A stretch of 64,000 nt of DNA from Buddleja alternifolia (Eukaryota > Streptophyta > Magnoliopsida > Lamiales > Scrophulariaceae), in NCBI GenBank assembly GCA_019426215.1, contig CM033392.1:36938980-37002979 (forward strand), written 5' to 3'. The notes under the pieces are model-generated. The model ran no database searches. It was not told the DNA's origin and saw only the letters and a list, made by a program, of their open reading frames with translations. The position numbers and the translations under genes were made by a program. Position 1 is the stretch's first letter; every line of letters begins with the position of its first letter. This document shows, piece after piece, positions 32,088-43,824 of this stretch.

Positions 32088-33565
32088 TGTTGGTCCCAAG
32101 TGGCATACGAAAGGGTCTAGAAGTGAGGGGGGGTTGAATAGACCCGGAAGTCTATTTCGACTTCAAAATGTTTGATATTAAATTGTGGTTGGACGCTTGA
32201 AAATGTAGACGCTTGGCTGAGCGTTTACTCGAAGACTGTTTTATAAAGTTAACTTAGACTTCAAGATTTGAATACTATAACCAGTTAGGTTTAAGCGTTC
32301 AGTTCTTTAATCAGTGTTAGCACAGCGGAATGATTTTAAAGTCTTTCCTTTGAAAATTTTAGCGTCACAAAATGTGTCTTAGTTGCGTAGCGTTTGATTG
32401 TGTTTACTTAACAGATTTATGCAATGATATGATAGTAATGAAATTGACTGTAAAGTAAAGAACACTATATTTGTAAGGTTCGTTAGGTGATGTAATCCCA
32501 ACTACGTCATTCTTCTGCTCAAACACTCGGAGGCAATCCACTAAAATGATTCTCAAAGAATCACATTGAATCTTCTACGAATTAGGGAGATATGGATATT
32601 GATGACTTGAGCTCCTTGGTCAAACAGATTTCTGCTCTAAGACACTTCTATTCACTTGCTTCTTTTACCCAGAAATATTGTAAGTATCCAACTTCGATTT
32701 CACACAGATCGCGAGGCTTGGATAGGGATTTTTCTAACGGTTTGTTTGAATTTGGAAAAGTTCAAACAACTTAGAATATCTCAATAGTAATGTAGGTTTC
32801 TTCAAAAAGAATGTTTGAGATATTGGTTGACTACCTCAGGAATTGAAGAAAAGCAAAGAGAATGTTTGCTTGAATATTATGTCTTTTCTGAGAGTTTGAG
32901 TACTTGAGAATGTTTTTGATTTGTTGTTGAAGTCCTATTTATAAGCATTCTTGGAAACAAATGTTTGTTTGACAATACACAGGCGCATGTTTCCCACTTT
33001 CACGAGTGGACATCTTTTCTCCTTTTCCTGAAAATCTGTTGCACAAAAGTTGGTGTTGCAGTCTCTGAATAGTTGACAGTCCAATGGGATGGCTTCTCCG
33101 TACGTCCTAGAGTGCTTATCACATTTAATGCTCTTATCAGCATTTAATTCATTTGAATTAAATGTCCATTGGCAATTAATAATCTGAGAATATTTGCATT
33201 AAAACTCCCTCTAGACTTAGGAATAAATTCAGGTGAATGTTTATCATTGATAGACGCTCATTCAATCACGGAATGATCCTGGTCCTATTCAATACTTGGA
33301 TGCTTGGATTTTTCATTCTTCATTCAGACTTTAGATGCTTGAGTCTTCATACTTAACTACTGATATGCTCACTCAAAACTTATCAGACGCTCGGTCTAAG
33401 ACTACTTAGCCTAACAGACTAAAATGAAAATAAACAAAGCCTATTACAAATCTAACGCTCAAAGCCTATACAAGATTTCTAATATAATCAAACTTACATA
33501 TTTTGGGGTCTAACATCGAATCCTAATTGTCATCATCAAAACATCTAACAACAAATTTCCTAACA
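32088..33565 (-). repeat. 5' LTR of element B
   Basis: The plus strand reads TGTTGGTCCCAAGTGG...TTTCCTAACA, 1,478 bp. A minus-strand TATA box (CTTATAAATAGG) is at about 32935-32946. It belongs to the same family as the LTRs of A, with visible divergence. Confidence 0.88.
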
Positions 33566-33960
33566 TTTAGTCTTAGCGTCATTCATATAGCAACAGTCAC
33601 TTGAAAATTTGACTTCAAAGCCTTTATCACAAAATTGACCTATGCTTAATAAATTATTCTTAAGACCCTCAACATAATATACATCACTTATCATGGCGTT
33701 CCCTCTATGCATGATACCTATACCTTTGGTTTTTCCTTTGGAGTTATCTCCGAATATAACTTAAGGATCATTGGTTGCATGATAGCTGACAAAGAGATCC
33801 TTTGAGCCAGTCATGTGACTTGACGACCGACTATCAATGTACCAAACTGAAGTATTAATGTTGGCTTTAGGTACCTGCATTTAGACGGAAGTTTTAATTC
33901 TTCTTAGGTACCCATCCTTCAATCTTAGTAGCTTTAGTTTGAATTAAAACTTTCGGAACT
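33566..33960 (-). pseudogene. Protease start of element A
   Basis: The minus strand encodes 'VWYIDSRSSSHMTGSKDLF' (33850-33795), the copia protease active-site region, with Asp-Ser-Arg instead of the usual Asp-Ser-Gly. After it come 'GKTKGIGIMHRGNAMISDVYYV' in pieces and 'LLSIGQFCDKGF'. The frame has a stop near 33763 and is cut by element B at 33566. It is continuous with the gag frame upstream, as expected for copia Gag-Pol. Confidence 0.8.
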
Positions 33961-33965
33961 CATAT

Positions 33966-36088
33966 TTACCTGGTCTTCATTACGGGAGGACTGGCCTTCT
34001 TGGATTTCGGTTTGTGTTGTGTGTGCTTCCTAGGTGTATGATAATATCCTCGATTATAATAGTAATTATAGTCGTAATCATAATCATAATCATCATAGTA
34101 TCGATAATATGATCTACATCTTAAAGGATATTGACGCTGGTATTTCCTCCGCACTGGCTTAGGAGTCGCATTTGGCAATTGACGCTTAGCATTTGATTCA
34201 CTTGTAGAAGGATTTTCCTTAGCCTTTTGAGCGTTTGGATAGTCCTTCTTTTGTGAATCATTCACTTTTGTCTTCTCCTTGTTGCCTGAGTTGGCTTTGA
34301 CCTTCTCATTTGGCCTCATACCATTGTCTTTTGGTTGATTCAGTGTTTGACTGTTACAACTCTTCTCAACAAAGAATACACCTTTTCCTTTGTTGGTTGC
34401 CGTAACCTTAGACGCTTTTGATTTATGACCAAATTTATCACAATCTAAATCGGTCTTTTCACCAAAAAGTTTGGTTACCTCAGTCACATTATCAAGCTTT
34501 CTTGACGCTTTTGATAATGATGAGACAAGTTGCTCTGATTTGGCACGTTTAGCGATCAATTCAGCTTCTCTCATGACTATTATATCAAGATCACTTTTCC
34601 ACTAAGTGACTTCAGTCTCAAGCAATTGGTTCTTCTCAATGCATTGTTGTTGAACTTGCAACTCTGCTTTGAGCATTGCATTATCACTCTTGAGCGTTGA
34701 AATAATATCAAAGTGATTTTGGTATAATTTTGTGGCATCTGGAGAATCTTTGTAAAAGTCATTCACTTTGTCAAGTAGTTCATCATATGAAAGAGGATGA
34801 GATAATTCAGTGTTTACCTTGGATAGCGAGTCATCAGACGCTTCTTCATCTCTCGCCATGAGACAAATTAATGCTGAGTCGCTTGATTGCTCATCATCAC
34901 TACTTTCATCTGATGGTTCCAAGTCCTCTTCAGGTATGGAAAATGGTTTAGATTCTGCTAGCAAACCATGTTGGCAAAGGTTGCTCCTGAATTGGTTTCT
35001 TATCCGCATGGTCCTGCGTTTTGGGCTTAGACACATATTGATAAGGGCAATTTACCTGGTAGTGCCCTGATTTCCTGCAGTTATAACAAAGGTTAGTTTT
35101 CATTTTCTGTTAAGTGGATAACCTTTTGGAAACTACTGGAGCTGAGAGATTCTGAGTCGGAGATGGACCGCTTGCTATTGAACTGGCGCTAGTGGTTGGG
35201 GAGTAGAATACACAGGAGCTTGGTACTGAGTCACTTGTGCAGGGGGAGGGATTCGAAACGAGGTCTGTCCAATAGGATTTCTCTTTTTATATCTTAGAAA
35301 TTTTTTGAATTTCTTGACCAATAAAGCCATTTCCTTTTCCTCACTCGATTCTGTCGGTTTCACCTCACTGACTGATTCTCCCTTATTTTTGGTAGTAGCG
35401 ATTAAAGCTCCTGATTCAGTCGCTTAAGTTGATGTGTCGTTGACTTCACCCAATTCGAACTCAAATGCACTTAACTCCGAAAACACGTCATGGAGTTAGA
35501 ATTTCCAACGTTTGTGATTCTCTCGTGGCTACAGTCTTTATCAAGTACTTGGTTGGAAGACTTCTAAATATCTTGTTGACCATTTCCTTGTTGGTTAACT
35601 CCTTTTCTAGTGACGCTAACTCTATACTGAGTGAAGTAAATCTTGCATCTAATTGATCTAGCGTCTCGTTAGGCTGCATCTTGAAGTGCTCAAATCTTTG
35701 CATGGCTATAGAGAACTTGTTCTGCTTTAGCTGTGCTGAACTCACACACAATAGCCAACTTATCCCATATTTCTTTTGAAATCTTACATAGCTTGATCTT
35801 GTTGAACAATTCATTATTGTCTATTAGCGCTGAGTAGAGAGCGCTTCATCCAACATTATCTAGGTTAGCTCTTTTCCGATCTTCTGGCATCCATTCCAAC
35901 TTAGGTTTCTCGACATAACCATCTGTAGTCGCTCCAGGGGCTCGAGTGATGACTTTCATGATTTGAATGGGGTCATCTGTAATTAAATCACACATCTCAT
36001 TATTGCATGAAAAAAGATAAGCGAATGCTCTAAGTTTCCAGGAGTCATAGTTTGACTCAATTAACTTAGGCATTTTTTTAAAAGCCAT
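33966..36088 (-). pseudogene. gag: gag of element A
   Basis: An ATG at 36088 starts 'MAFKKMPKLIESNYDSWK', then 'PIQIMKVITRAPGAT' and 'RKRANLDNVG'. After frameshifts come 'FEHFKMQPNETLDQLDARF' (35814-35488) and 'ALLVKKFKKFLRYKKRN' (35363-35175). A CCHC finger 'CYNCRKSGHYQVNCP' is encoded at about 35092-35048. The long tail (35036-33966) has an acidic region 'SDESSDDEQSSDS', a coiled-coil-like piece and a Tyr/Asp repeat 'YYDDYDYDYDYNYYY'. The large Gag with an extended C-terminal tail is typical of SIRE elements. At least three frame breaks. Confidence 0.87.
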
Positions 36089-36183
36089 AATAAGAGATTT
36101 TCAAAAATAAAGAGACTAAGTTTTTTTGAAAAATTGATCTAAACAAGCAGTTACGCTTGAAAACGCTTAGGTTTCTACTTCAA

Positions 36184-36197
36184 CCGCTTTGATACCA
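36184..36197 (-). other. Primer binding site of element A (tRNA-Met type)
   Basis: The minus strand reads TGGTATCAAAGCGG next to the 5' LTR edge at 36200, one change from the standard TGGTATCAGAGC. Confidence 0.8.
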
Positions 36198-36199
36198 CT

Positions 36200-37646
36200 T
36201 GATGGTCCAAGTGGCATACGAAAGGGTCTAGAAAGGGGGTGGGGGTTGAATAGATCCGAAAGTGTTTTTTGACTTTTTAAAAATTCGTATCACTTTTGAA
36301 GATTTTGAACGCTTAGTAACTTAGTGATTTCAACAATTACCAAAGTAGGGTAATATTTTAATCTCTCAATCAGGGTTAGCACAGTAGAAAAGATTTTGAT
36401 GCTTAGCGTTCTCTTTTGCCAATTAGTCGCTTAATAGATTTAATGCCTTTTTCAAAGATATAATATAAAGATGTAAAGTAAAGCAATAAAGCAGTAAATA
36501 ACACAAGATGTATATGGTTCACTGGGTGATGTAATCCCAGCTACGTCCTTCTTCTCCTTTGCACTTAGAGGAATTCCCTAGATTGATTATCGAAGGATCA
36601 CACAGAGGTTTCTACAAAATAAATGAAAGGGAAGATAATCTTGAGCTTCTTGATCACACATACTTCAGCTCCAATGAAGACCTTCTTCAACAAGTTTCTC
36701 TCACACAGAAATGCTTATTGTAGAATCGACAACTTTCTCACTCAGATAAAAGAGGTTAAGGGTTTTACAAGGGTTTATTTGATGTTGGGAAGTTCAAACA
36801 ACTTGGGGTATCTCAATAGGAGTTTAGGGTTCTTCTTTGAAGAGGTTTGAGATATCTTTGACTATCTTTGGAATGTATAAAAAGCTTGAGAGGATTTTTG
36901 GCTATGGAGTTTATAAGCTTTTCTCTCAAATAATTTCAGGAAAGTTTTTATCTTTTTCTTGTGTATGTACGTGTGTATTTAGGATTTTGCTGGAGGGTAC
37001 TATTTATAGAGGTTTCTTGGGATTTGTTCGTTGGACACATGTAAGCGCGTGTCTCTCACTCCGCGCGTTAAATAGTCCCTTTTCTAACATTCCTCAATTT
37101 CTGCTGGTTCCGATTGGACTGGAGCATGTTTTGAACTCTGAAATCTGACTGTCTAGTCAAAAGGTGGCTTGTCCACAAGTCATAATGGCTTATCACATTT
37201 AATGCACTTATCACGCATTTAATGCATTTCTCGTTGGAAATAAATGTCCGTTGATGATTGCATTTAAGTTCTTCATGACTTGAGAATTTATTTCAGTTGA
37301 ATCCCTACGTTGAACGCTTGAGTAATTTGAGCGCTTGATTCAACAATCCTGAAACAGTCCTTTAGCTTTTGACAGACGCTTAGAACAAATCTTCATCTTC
37401 ACTTGACTTCAGACGTTGATCTTCAACTTTATCTGTAATAGATTCACCTAGAATTCTTTTAGCTACTCGGTATCTAATACTTAGTCTAAAATCTACAAAG
37501 ATAAAAATAACAAGCCTCACAAAATAACAAACTTTCAGACGCTTATACAAATGTTCTATGAAAGCATAAACTTACATTCTTTTTAGGGTCTAACATAAAA
37601 TCCTATCTTGTCATTATCAAAACATCTAACATGAAATTTCCTAACA
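36200..37646 (-). repeat. 5' LTR of element A
   Basis: The plus strand reads TGATGGTCCAAGTGG...TTTCCTAACA, followed by TSD CAACC. A minus-strand TATA box (CTCTATAAATAG) is near 37000-37012. Confidence 0.9.
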
Positions 37647-37649
37647 CAA

Positions 37650-37661
37650 CCACTCCCCTAG
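37650..37661 (-). other. Polypurine tract of copia element C
   Basis: The minus strand reads ACTAGGGGAGTGG. Without element A it would abut the LTR of C ending at 23058, so A inserted within a few bases of this boundary. Confidence 0.65.
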
Positions 37662-39183
37662 TCATAAGAAATTCATGGGATCTTTATCTAAACTAATGAA
37701 AGTAAATTACAATAAATAAAAGATGCCAATAAGAAGTTTAACATAAAACAAAACAAGACTGTCATAGTGTTTATAAACTAATGGTTAAGCCACTAGATGG
37801 CTCACTAGGCACCTAACACTATGAATTTCCCACTTTCCCTGGAGCTAACTACTCATATATCATAGGCACATCTTATCCATATGTCCTGGAAATACATTTT
37901 GACTCAATGGCTTGGTGAATGGGTCTGCTACATTTTTCGTCCACTTGATTCGCTCCACTCAAACTTTGCCTCTTTCAACGATCTCTCAGAATAGATGAAT
38001 TCAAATATGAATGTCCTTGGATCCCTTATGAGATCTTTGCTCTTATATAAGAGCTATAGCTCCATTATTGGCATAGTACATCTATACCAGATCTACAAAG
38101 GCTGGAACTACATCCAGTTCCTGGATAAATTTTCACGTTGAAACATATTCCTTTGCAGCTTCAGAAGTGGCTATGTACTCAGCTTCTATAGTGGAGTCAG
38201 TTGTTGTCTTCTTCTTGGAGCTCTTCTAACTTACCGCTCTTTCGTTGAGTATAAAGTCAAATCCTGATATCGACTTTGAGCCATCTACATTTGACTAAAA
38301 ACTAAAGTTTGTATAGCACTCCAATTCCAATTCTCCTCCACCATATACCATGAAGATATCCTTAATACGTCTCAAGAACTTAAGAATCGCCTTCACCGAG
38401 GTCCATTGGGTTTGACAGGAATTGGCTCGTCAAGCTAAGTGCATAAGCCACATCGTGTCTTGTAAATAGCATGGAATACATTATACTACTTTCTTCTAAA
38501 GCATACAGTATATGCAACCTATTTTCTCTTTCCTCTTCCGTCTTTGGGGACATCGATTTGGAAAAAGATAGTCCATGTAGCAAGAATCCCTTCATGTTGA
38601 ACCTTGTCAACACTCTATTTATGTACGTGGACAAGGAGAGTACCAACAACCTACTGCCCCTGTCTCGATGTATTCTCATACTGAGCATGTGGGATGCTTC
38701 TCCCATGCCCTTCATGGAGAATTGGGTTTATAGCTATCCCGTAGTTGATTGAAAATTCCCCCATCATTACCTATGAGTAGAATGTCATCAACATAAAGTA
38801 CTAAAAAGCTTGTTACCCTTCCACTAAAAGTTTTATAAACACACGGCTCATAGCCATTCTTGATGTATCCGTACCCTTTTACAGCTTCAACAAAGCTTCA
38901 GGATACTTATTTAAGACCACAAATCGATCTCTAAAGCTTGAACACTTTGTGCTCGATCCCATTAGATATGAAGCCCTCTGACTGATCCATATAGATTTTC
39001 TCATCTATATTACCATTTAGAAAATCCATCTTCACATCCATCTGCCAAATGTCTTAGTCAAGATATGCAGATATGTCCAAAAGTATCCTAAATGACTTAG
39101 TTATCGCCACAGGCGGGAAGGTTTCCTCAAAATCTATTCCTTATCTTTGAGTATAACATTTCACTACTAAACGAGCCTTAAAG
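37662..39183 (-). pseudogene. RT and RNase H of copia element C
   Basis: On the minus strand from 39183: 'KARLVVKCYTQR', 'GIDFEETFPPVA', 'DIWQMDVKMDFLNGN', 'LVLYVDDILLIGND' (the catalytic YVDD, about 38815-38772), 'MKGMGEASHMLSMRIHRDR' (38715-38665), 'YINRVLTRFNM', and after many stops the RNase H end 'KNVADPFTKPL'. Frames are heavily broken. The upstream pol of C is separated by the insertion of a copia LTR (D) at 39184. The first 200 bp (37662-37860) are noncoding 3' sequence. Confidence 0.82.
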
Positions 39184-40321
39184 TGTTGGGAATCCGGGTA
39201 TCATGCACAACGGAAATTAAAAATCATATCCGGATTCCCAAAGCCATGATCAATTTGTTTGTTCGTTGATTTTAATTAAGAGGATGAATGCGAAAACTTA
39301 CCTTTTCGCGTATTCAGTCAATCCTCGCAAATCTTCAAATCTTCATTCAATGGTCCACGTGTCCTGTCTTAAGATTATCACGCGTCGGAATTGACCCCAG
39401 AAATCTCCATCTCTTTTCTCCATAATGGCGGCTAAGTGAGAGAGAGTGGAAGAGAATTTTCTCTGTGTTGTATTTCTGGTGGAGGAACTGAGTTATGTGT
39501 TTTTCAACTGTTATGTTGTGTTCTCTAGAGCTCTATTGTAGGATCAAATAAATCCACCAAGCCCACTTAGTACATGCCCATAAGGGCCTAATTGGACTTT
39601 TATTGGGCTATGTTGATTTAGCCAGCTTAGCCCAATTAATTTAACCCTATAATATTTAATCCAATTAAATATACAGATTAAATTAATATTCCAATTAATT
39701 AATTAACATCATAGTTGACCTAGTCAACATAATTAATTTAATACCATGTTTAATCCAATTACACAACTAGTTAAATTAATTCATCCAATTAACTAATTCC
39801 TCCTTCCAAAGGACAAATTACCAAAATGTCCTCCAAATACAACAATCAATTTCCCCATTTCTTCCTATAGCGCGACTCTCTAGGTTCGTCTCGATTGGCA
39901 ATGGGAGAAAGCCAAAGGATATGGGTGACACCTAGCCAGCATCGTGGCCCCACATCATAGCCCAACCGAGTACGAAACGACTATGTCATTTATGAACCTC
40001 TAGATTACGAATACTGCATGAGTATAAGCCCTTCACTGATGTACCTCGATCGAGTGAGAGTCCTTGAATATGTCAAACTCACAGGACTCGATGCTATGAT
40101 CAAGTATCATAATAATATGAGATTATTGAACTACCCTTAGTATCCAACACGAGTTAGTTCATGAGCTCTGGCCAGAAACTTTAATCTCATTTACCTATGA
40201 TTGCATAGGATACTTCTCATTTACTTTAGAGACACATTTTGCTAACCAGCTAAGACTGCTACTTGCCCATCAAACCAGTTAAGGCGTGGGAGTCCGTGCA
40301 ACTGCTACTTCTCTTCATCCT
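39184..40321 (-). repeat. Copia LTR 'D', truncated
   Basis: The plus strand starts TGTTGGGAATCCGGGTATC, the complement of a copia LTR 3' end, inserted in the RT of C. It contains AT-rich TTAATTAA blocks (39640-39790) and a segment near 39890-40280 shared with 43801-44330 and with LTR F. The 5' part is lost at the junction with element H near 40322. Confidence 0.7.
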
Positions 40322-40620
40322 CAGGTGCCTGGGCGAGAGTAATGCGGCGCCTAGGCGCTAAAGTGTGAACAATTGTTTCTCACGCATTTTTCTTACGCCA
40401 GGGTGTGATTGAACTGGCGCCTAAGCGCTGGAGTGCGAAGCATCCCATCTTAAGTTTGTTTAATACACCGTCTTTTGCCCTTTTCTTCGTGGAGCGTCAC
40501 TTAATGCCTGAATTTACTTAACACATATAGTAAACATACGAGTGGCGCAAGTTAAGCTATAAATGGACCTAAATTGTCAATAAAAGAGTCTAAAAGCACG
40601 TGCAAAAATGACGCCTATCA
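40322..40620 (-). repeat. Partial 3' LTR of element H
   Basis: Matches about 7990-8249 of the G LTR, including GGCGCCTAGGCGC motifs (40340-40430), and ends CGCCTATCA followed by the C-rich polypurine tract complement. Confidence 0.8.
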
Positions 40621-40632
40621 ACCCCCCCAAAC

Positions 40633-42290
40633 TTATCTATTGCTCGACCTCGAGCAATAAGTTATAAGATCGAAAAACAACCCAACAAGGGAGAAACAGC
40701 AAAGAAAACTACCTAGCTCACTTTTGTGGAGTACACAGTTGCATTTAGCGGATGCAACAAGCCTTTGAACTCTTGAGTTACCTCAAAGGACGAGTTATAG
40801 TCTCGTGAGGGTTTGTATACGATATACCCACAAAATCGAATGATTTTCAATCCCGATCAATCAACGCAAATCAATATGATTAACAATAAAGCAATGGCAT
40901 GGATTCATCTGTTTAAGCTCACAATTACATATATATACACGTCACATACTTGCTCATGTTACACCTTAACCTCGAAAAGACCATCCTAAGGGTGTAGTGT
41001 AATAAATCTAAGGTATTATAGTCGAGTGACATTCTTACACCTTGCTCATGTTACAAGGCATGAGAATTGAAGAAAACTTCATAGCCAATTTAAACTTCAT
41101 CACTCTATCCAATTTAAGCTTTAACTTATGCAACTTTACAACTGAAAACATTAGAGGTTAGACCATGTGCAATGTTCAGTTCTCTTAGGCTTTCTATGAC
41201 ACCCTTGTAACGAGCTTTAGGCCAATAACTCCCAAACAGGGCGGCTTTAGGGTATTAAGTGTAGAGACACTCGTCAAGGCTTAATCACTCGAGTGTCAAA
41301 GGCCACAAAACAAACTAGGTCCTTATTCCCTTTACACTTGCATTGGCTTGAGCTTAGCTTAAATTAGCATAATAGTACAGTATTCTATGCATGGTGCTCT
41401 TCCTCTCAGTACATATTAAGCCTGACTTTTGTAGTCATACCAATGTTCAACCTTTTTTATTATTGTTAAGCATACAAGGTTAACATTCTCAACTCATAAC
41501 ACATGTGAGAATTTTAAGTTGATATTTCCGGGAACAAGCCTTTAAGTGTTTCAAAATGGTTGCCCACTCAACTTCTCTACCCTCGATTTATGTTCATACG
41601 TGAATCATCTTAAGGACAATCTAGTCTCGTTTAGGGTCCCACAAGCAAGAAAACGATGTGTATAGTCATAAAAGTCCAAATTGATAGAGAAAACATGCCA
41701 TTGATTCAAATTAACCATTCTCAATGCATCAGCAAGTGAAAGGTTGAAATTCTATAAAATAAAAAAAATTATTGCTTACACTTTTCAAATGTAGAGGTAC
41801 AACCCCCCCCCCCCCCAAACTTGGAAAGAAATATATAGAACATGAATAAACATGACAACAATGGATCAAGTATACCCCCCCCCCCCCCCCCCCCTAAAAA
41901 AAAACTTAGAACAAACATTGTCCCTAATGTTTGAAAAAAAAGTAAGGAAAAGTACACGTCACCATAAGGGGTGCTAAAAAGCTAACCCGAGTCCTCCGAT
42001 GATATTTTGTCCCAAGTTTGGCAATAGCTACTCCATGAAAGAGAGCTCAACAGGGAGGAATACACTACAAAAGGAAAAGTGCTAACCATACGAAACATTA
42101 AACATTGGATAGAAGCGAGAAAAAAAAACATCCAACAACAGAAACGAAAGATAATTAAAAACATGCATCGAATAGATAAAACGGATAAGAAATGCGCAAG
42201 ATAACATCCTCAAAACATAAACCAAATAAAACTAAACAAGACGAGAACGAAAGAAAAAGGAAAATAAAACTTACAAACTTGGGTTACCTC
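40633..42290 (-). other. 3' noncoding region of element H, with long C-runs
   Basis: Collinear with 8263-9929 of element G. Two pure C-runs on the plus strand, 14 bases at 41803-41816 and 20 bases at 41875-41894, match shorter C-runs in G. The hairpin box (here TTGGGTTACCTCCCAA) is at about 42280-42295. Confidence 0.7.
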
Positions 42291-42417
42291 CCAAAAAGTG
42301 CTTGTTTATAGTCATTAGCTTGACTTTGTGCTCTGTGAGGTTCAAATAGGTGGCCCATTTAACACGACAATATCCTTGTCATGCCTCCTTTTAGCCTCAT
42401 GGTCTACTTGCTTCCAC

Positions 42418-43824
42418 TCATACTGCGGGGTTTTCTGATAAGCCCTTTGTGTCGGATGAGTCTTGTCGATGGGGTGGAATGTATTTCATGCATAAATCTT
42501 CTTTTACCACTTTATCTTGGTTATTCTTGGGAACCTCATCCTCCAACTCGAGCGTGCCCTTAGCCTTGTCACTAGAACATTTCACATCAAGCAAAAGGTT
42601 AATAACATCGACATTGAAACAAGTAAAATCATCCATAAATGGTTTCATGTCGTTATAAGCATCGAATATCACTTTTACATCTCCTACCCTCAAGGTCAAC
42701 TTACCCTTTCCCATGTCTATCTTAGCATTGTTAGTGGCTAGGAAAGGTCTTCCTAGAATCAAGGGTACCTCAACCTTTTCCTCCATATCAAGGACCACGA
42801 AGTCAACTGGGAAATAGAATTTGTCAACTTGGACAATAACATCTTCGATTATCCCCTTTGGCCTCTTGATTGATCTATCGGTGAGTTGAAGGCTCATTGA
42901 TGTCGTCTTGGGATGGCCAAGGCCCACCTTCTTGAAAAGAGAATACTGGAGAAGATTAATACTCGCTCCCGAATCGCAAATAACCTTTTCAAAAGTAAGA
43001 GGGCCAATAGTGCACAGAATGGTGAGACTCCCCGTGTCCTTGAATTTGCAAGGGATAAATGCAAAAAAAAACCTTGTGTTAATGCGAAATTGCAAAAAAA
43101 CACCTGTGTTAACAAAATAGGCTAAAAACCACCATGTGTTCTTAAAAAGTCTGCAAATAGTGGATTTTTGGGGGGAAAAAAGGCGTGTTTTTCATGTTTT
43201 TCACCTTTAATGACATGTATTTTTGTCATTTTTACACTCTCCAAACAAAGAAGCATGTCATTAAAGGTGAAAAACATGAAAAATACTCTCTCTTTTTTTC
43301 AAAAATCCACTGTTTGCAGACTTTTAAAGAACACATGGTGGTTTTTAGCCTACTTCGTTAACACAGGCGTATTTTTGTAATTTCGCATTAACACAAGGTT
43401 TTTTTTGCATTAATCCCAATTTGCGAGGCAATTTGTTGAGTAAGACGGTGGAGCATTCGTCTGTTAGACAAACCGTTTCGTTTTCTTCCCACTTGCGCTT
43501 GTTAGATAGCATATCCTTAAAGAACTTAACATAATTCGGCATTTGTAGGACGGCATCAATGAAAGAAATATTGATGCTAACCTCACGAAGAATCTCCAAG
43601 ATCCAACAAAAACTAGGATCCATCTCCTTCTTTTTATTTTTCTGTGCATTTGGGAGGGGAAGATGGATCTCTTTGGGAGGAGGAGGATTTGGAGTCGACG
43701 AACTAAGACCGAAAGACACAGGAGGCTGCGTCTGGGCGCTAATATCAGCACCTGGGCGCGGGACTGACGATGCCAGGGCGCAAGATTGATGGCGCTCGGG
43801 AAGCCCAAAGGATGTGAGTAACAT
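42418..43824 (-). pseudogene. Gag-protease region of element H, split by a MITE
   Basis: The frame 43095-42418 contains the retropepsin motif 'CDSGASINLLQYSLF', intact at Asp-Ser-Gly, and 'VPLILGRPFLATNNAKID', then a tail ending 'KYIPPHRQDSSDTKG'. The upstream linker (43824-43418) has 'FCWILEILREVSINISF' and 'FFKDMLSNKRKWEENE', matching the linker of element G. The MITE at 43052-43417 separates the two and adds stops. The beginning of this frame, to 43824, runs a few bases into the adjoining copia LTR. No RT follows. Confidence 0.82.
43052..43417. mobile_element. Mutator-like MITE with long terminal inverted repeats
   Basis: 366 bp, starting GGGATAAATGCAAAAAA and ending TTTTTTGCATTAATCCC. 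The two halves are inverted copies over most of their length, so it can fold into one long hairpin. Flanks show a 9-bp TSD, AATTTGCAA (43043-43051) and AATTTGCGA (43418-43426), with one mismatch. A 9-bp TSD and long TIRs are the signature of Mutator-like elements. No coding capacity. Confidence 0.88.

Larger units (their letters stand above)
30370..33565 (-). mobile_element. Element B: truncated SIRE copy nested in A
   Basis: Right to left: an LTR (32088-33565), a tRNA-Met primer site, a gag fragment, then an internal LTR slice (30370-30963) matching 32326-32912. The slice lacks both LTR ends, so at least two deletions occurred. B lies between the protease and RNase H parts of A. Its orientation is the same as A. 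No TSD can be read because the left end is lost. Confidence 0.8.
23062..37646 (-). mobile_element. Element A: SIRE-like Ty1/copia retrotransposon
   Basis: LTRs at 23062-24321 and 36200-37646, perfect TSD CAACC (23057-23061 and 37647-37651). Right to left: tRNA-Met primer site, gag with a CCHC finger, protease start, an inserted second SIRE copy (B), RNase H, a long ORF downstream of pol, polypurine tract, 3' LTR. A large ORF after pol in a copia element is the hallmark of the SIRE/Maximus group. Integrase and most of RT are absent at the B insertion site. It landed exactly between the 3' LTR and polypurine tract of element C. Confidence 0.9.
40322..43800 (-). mobile_element. Element H: truncated Athila-like retrotransposon
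   Basis: Right to left: gag-protease linker and protease, then directly a 3' noncoding region, a polypurine tract (40621-40632) and a partial 3' LTR (40322-40620). It closely parallels element G but lacks RT, RNase H, integrase and the post-pol ORF, and its 5' end is cut at 43800. A MULE-type MITE (43052-43417) sits in it. It is flanked by two different copia LTR copies, so recombination rather than simple insertion shaped its edges. Confidence 0.8.
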
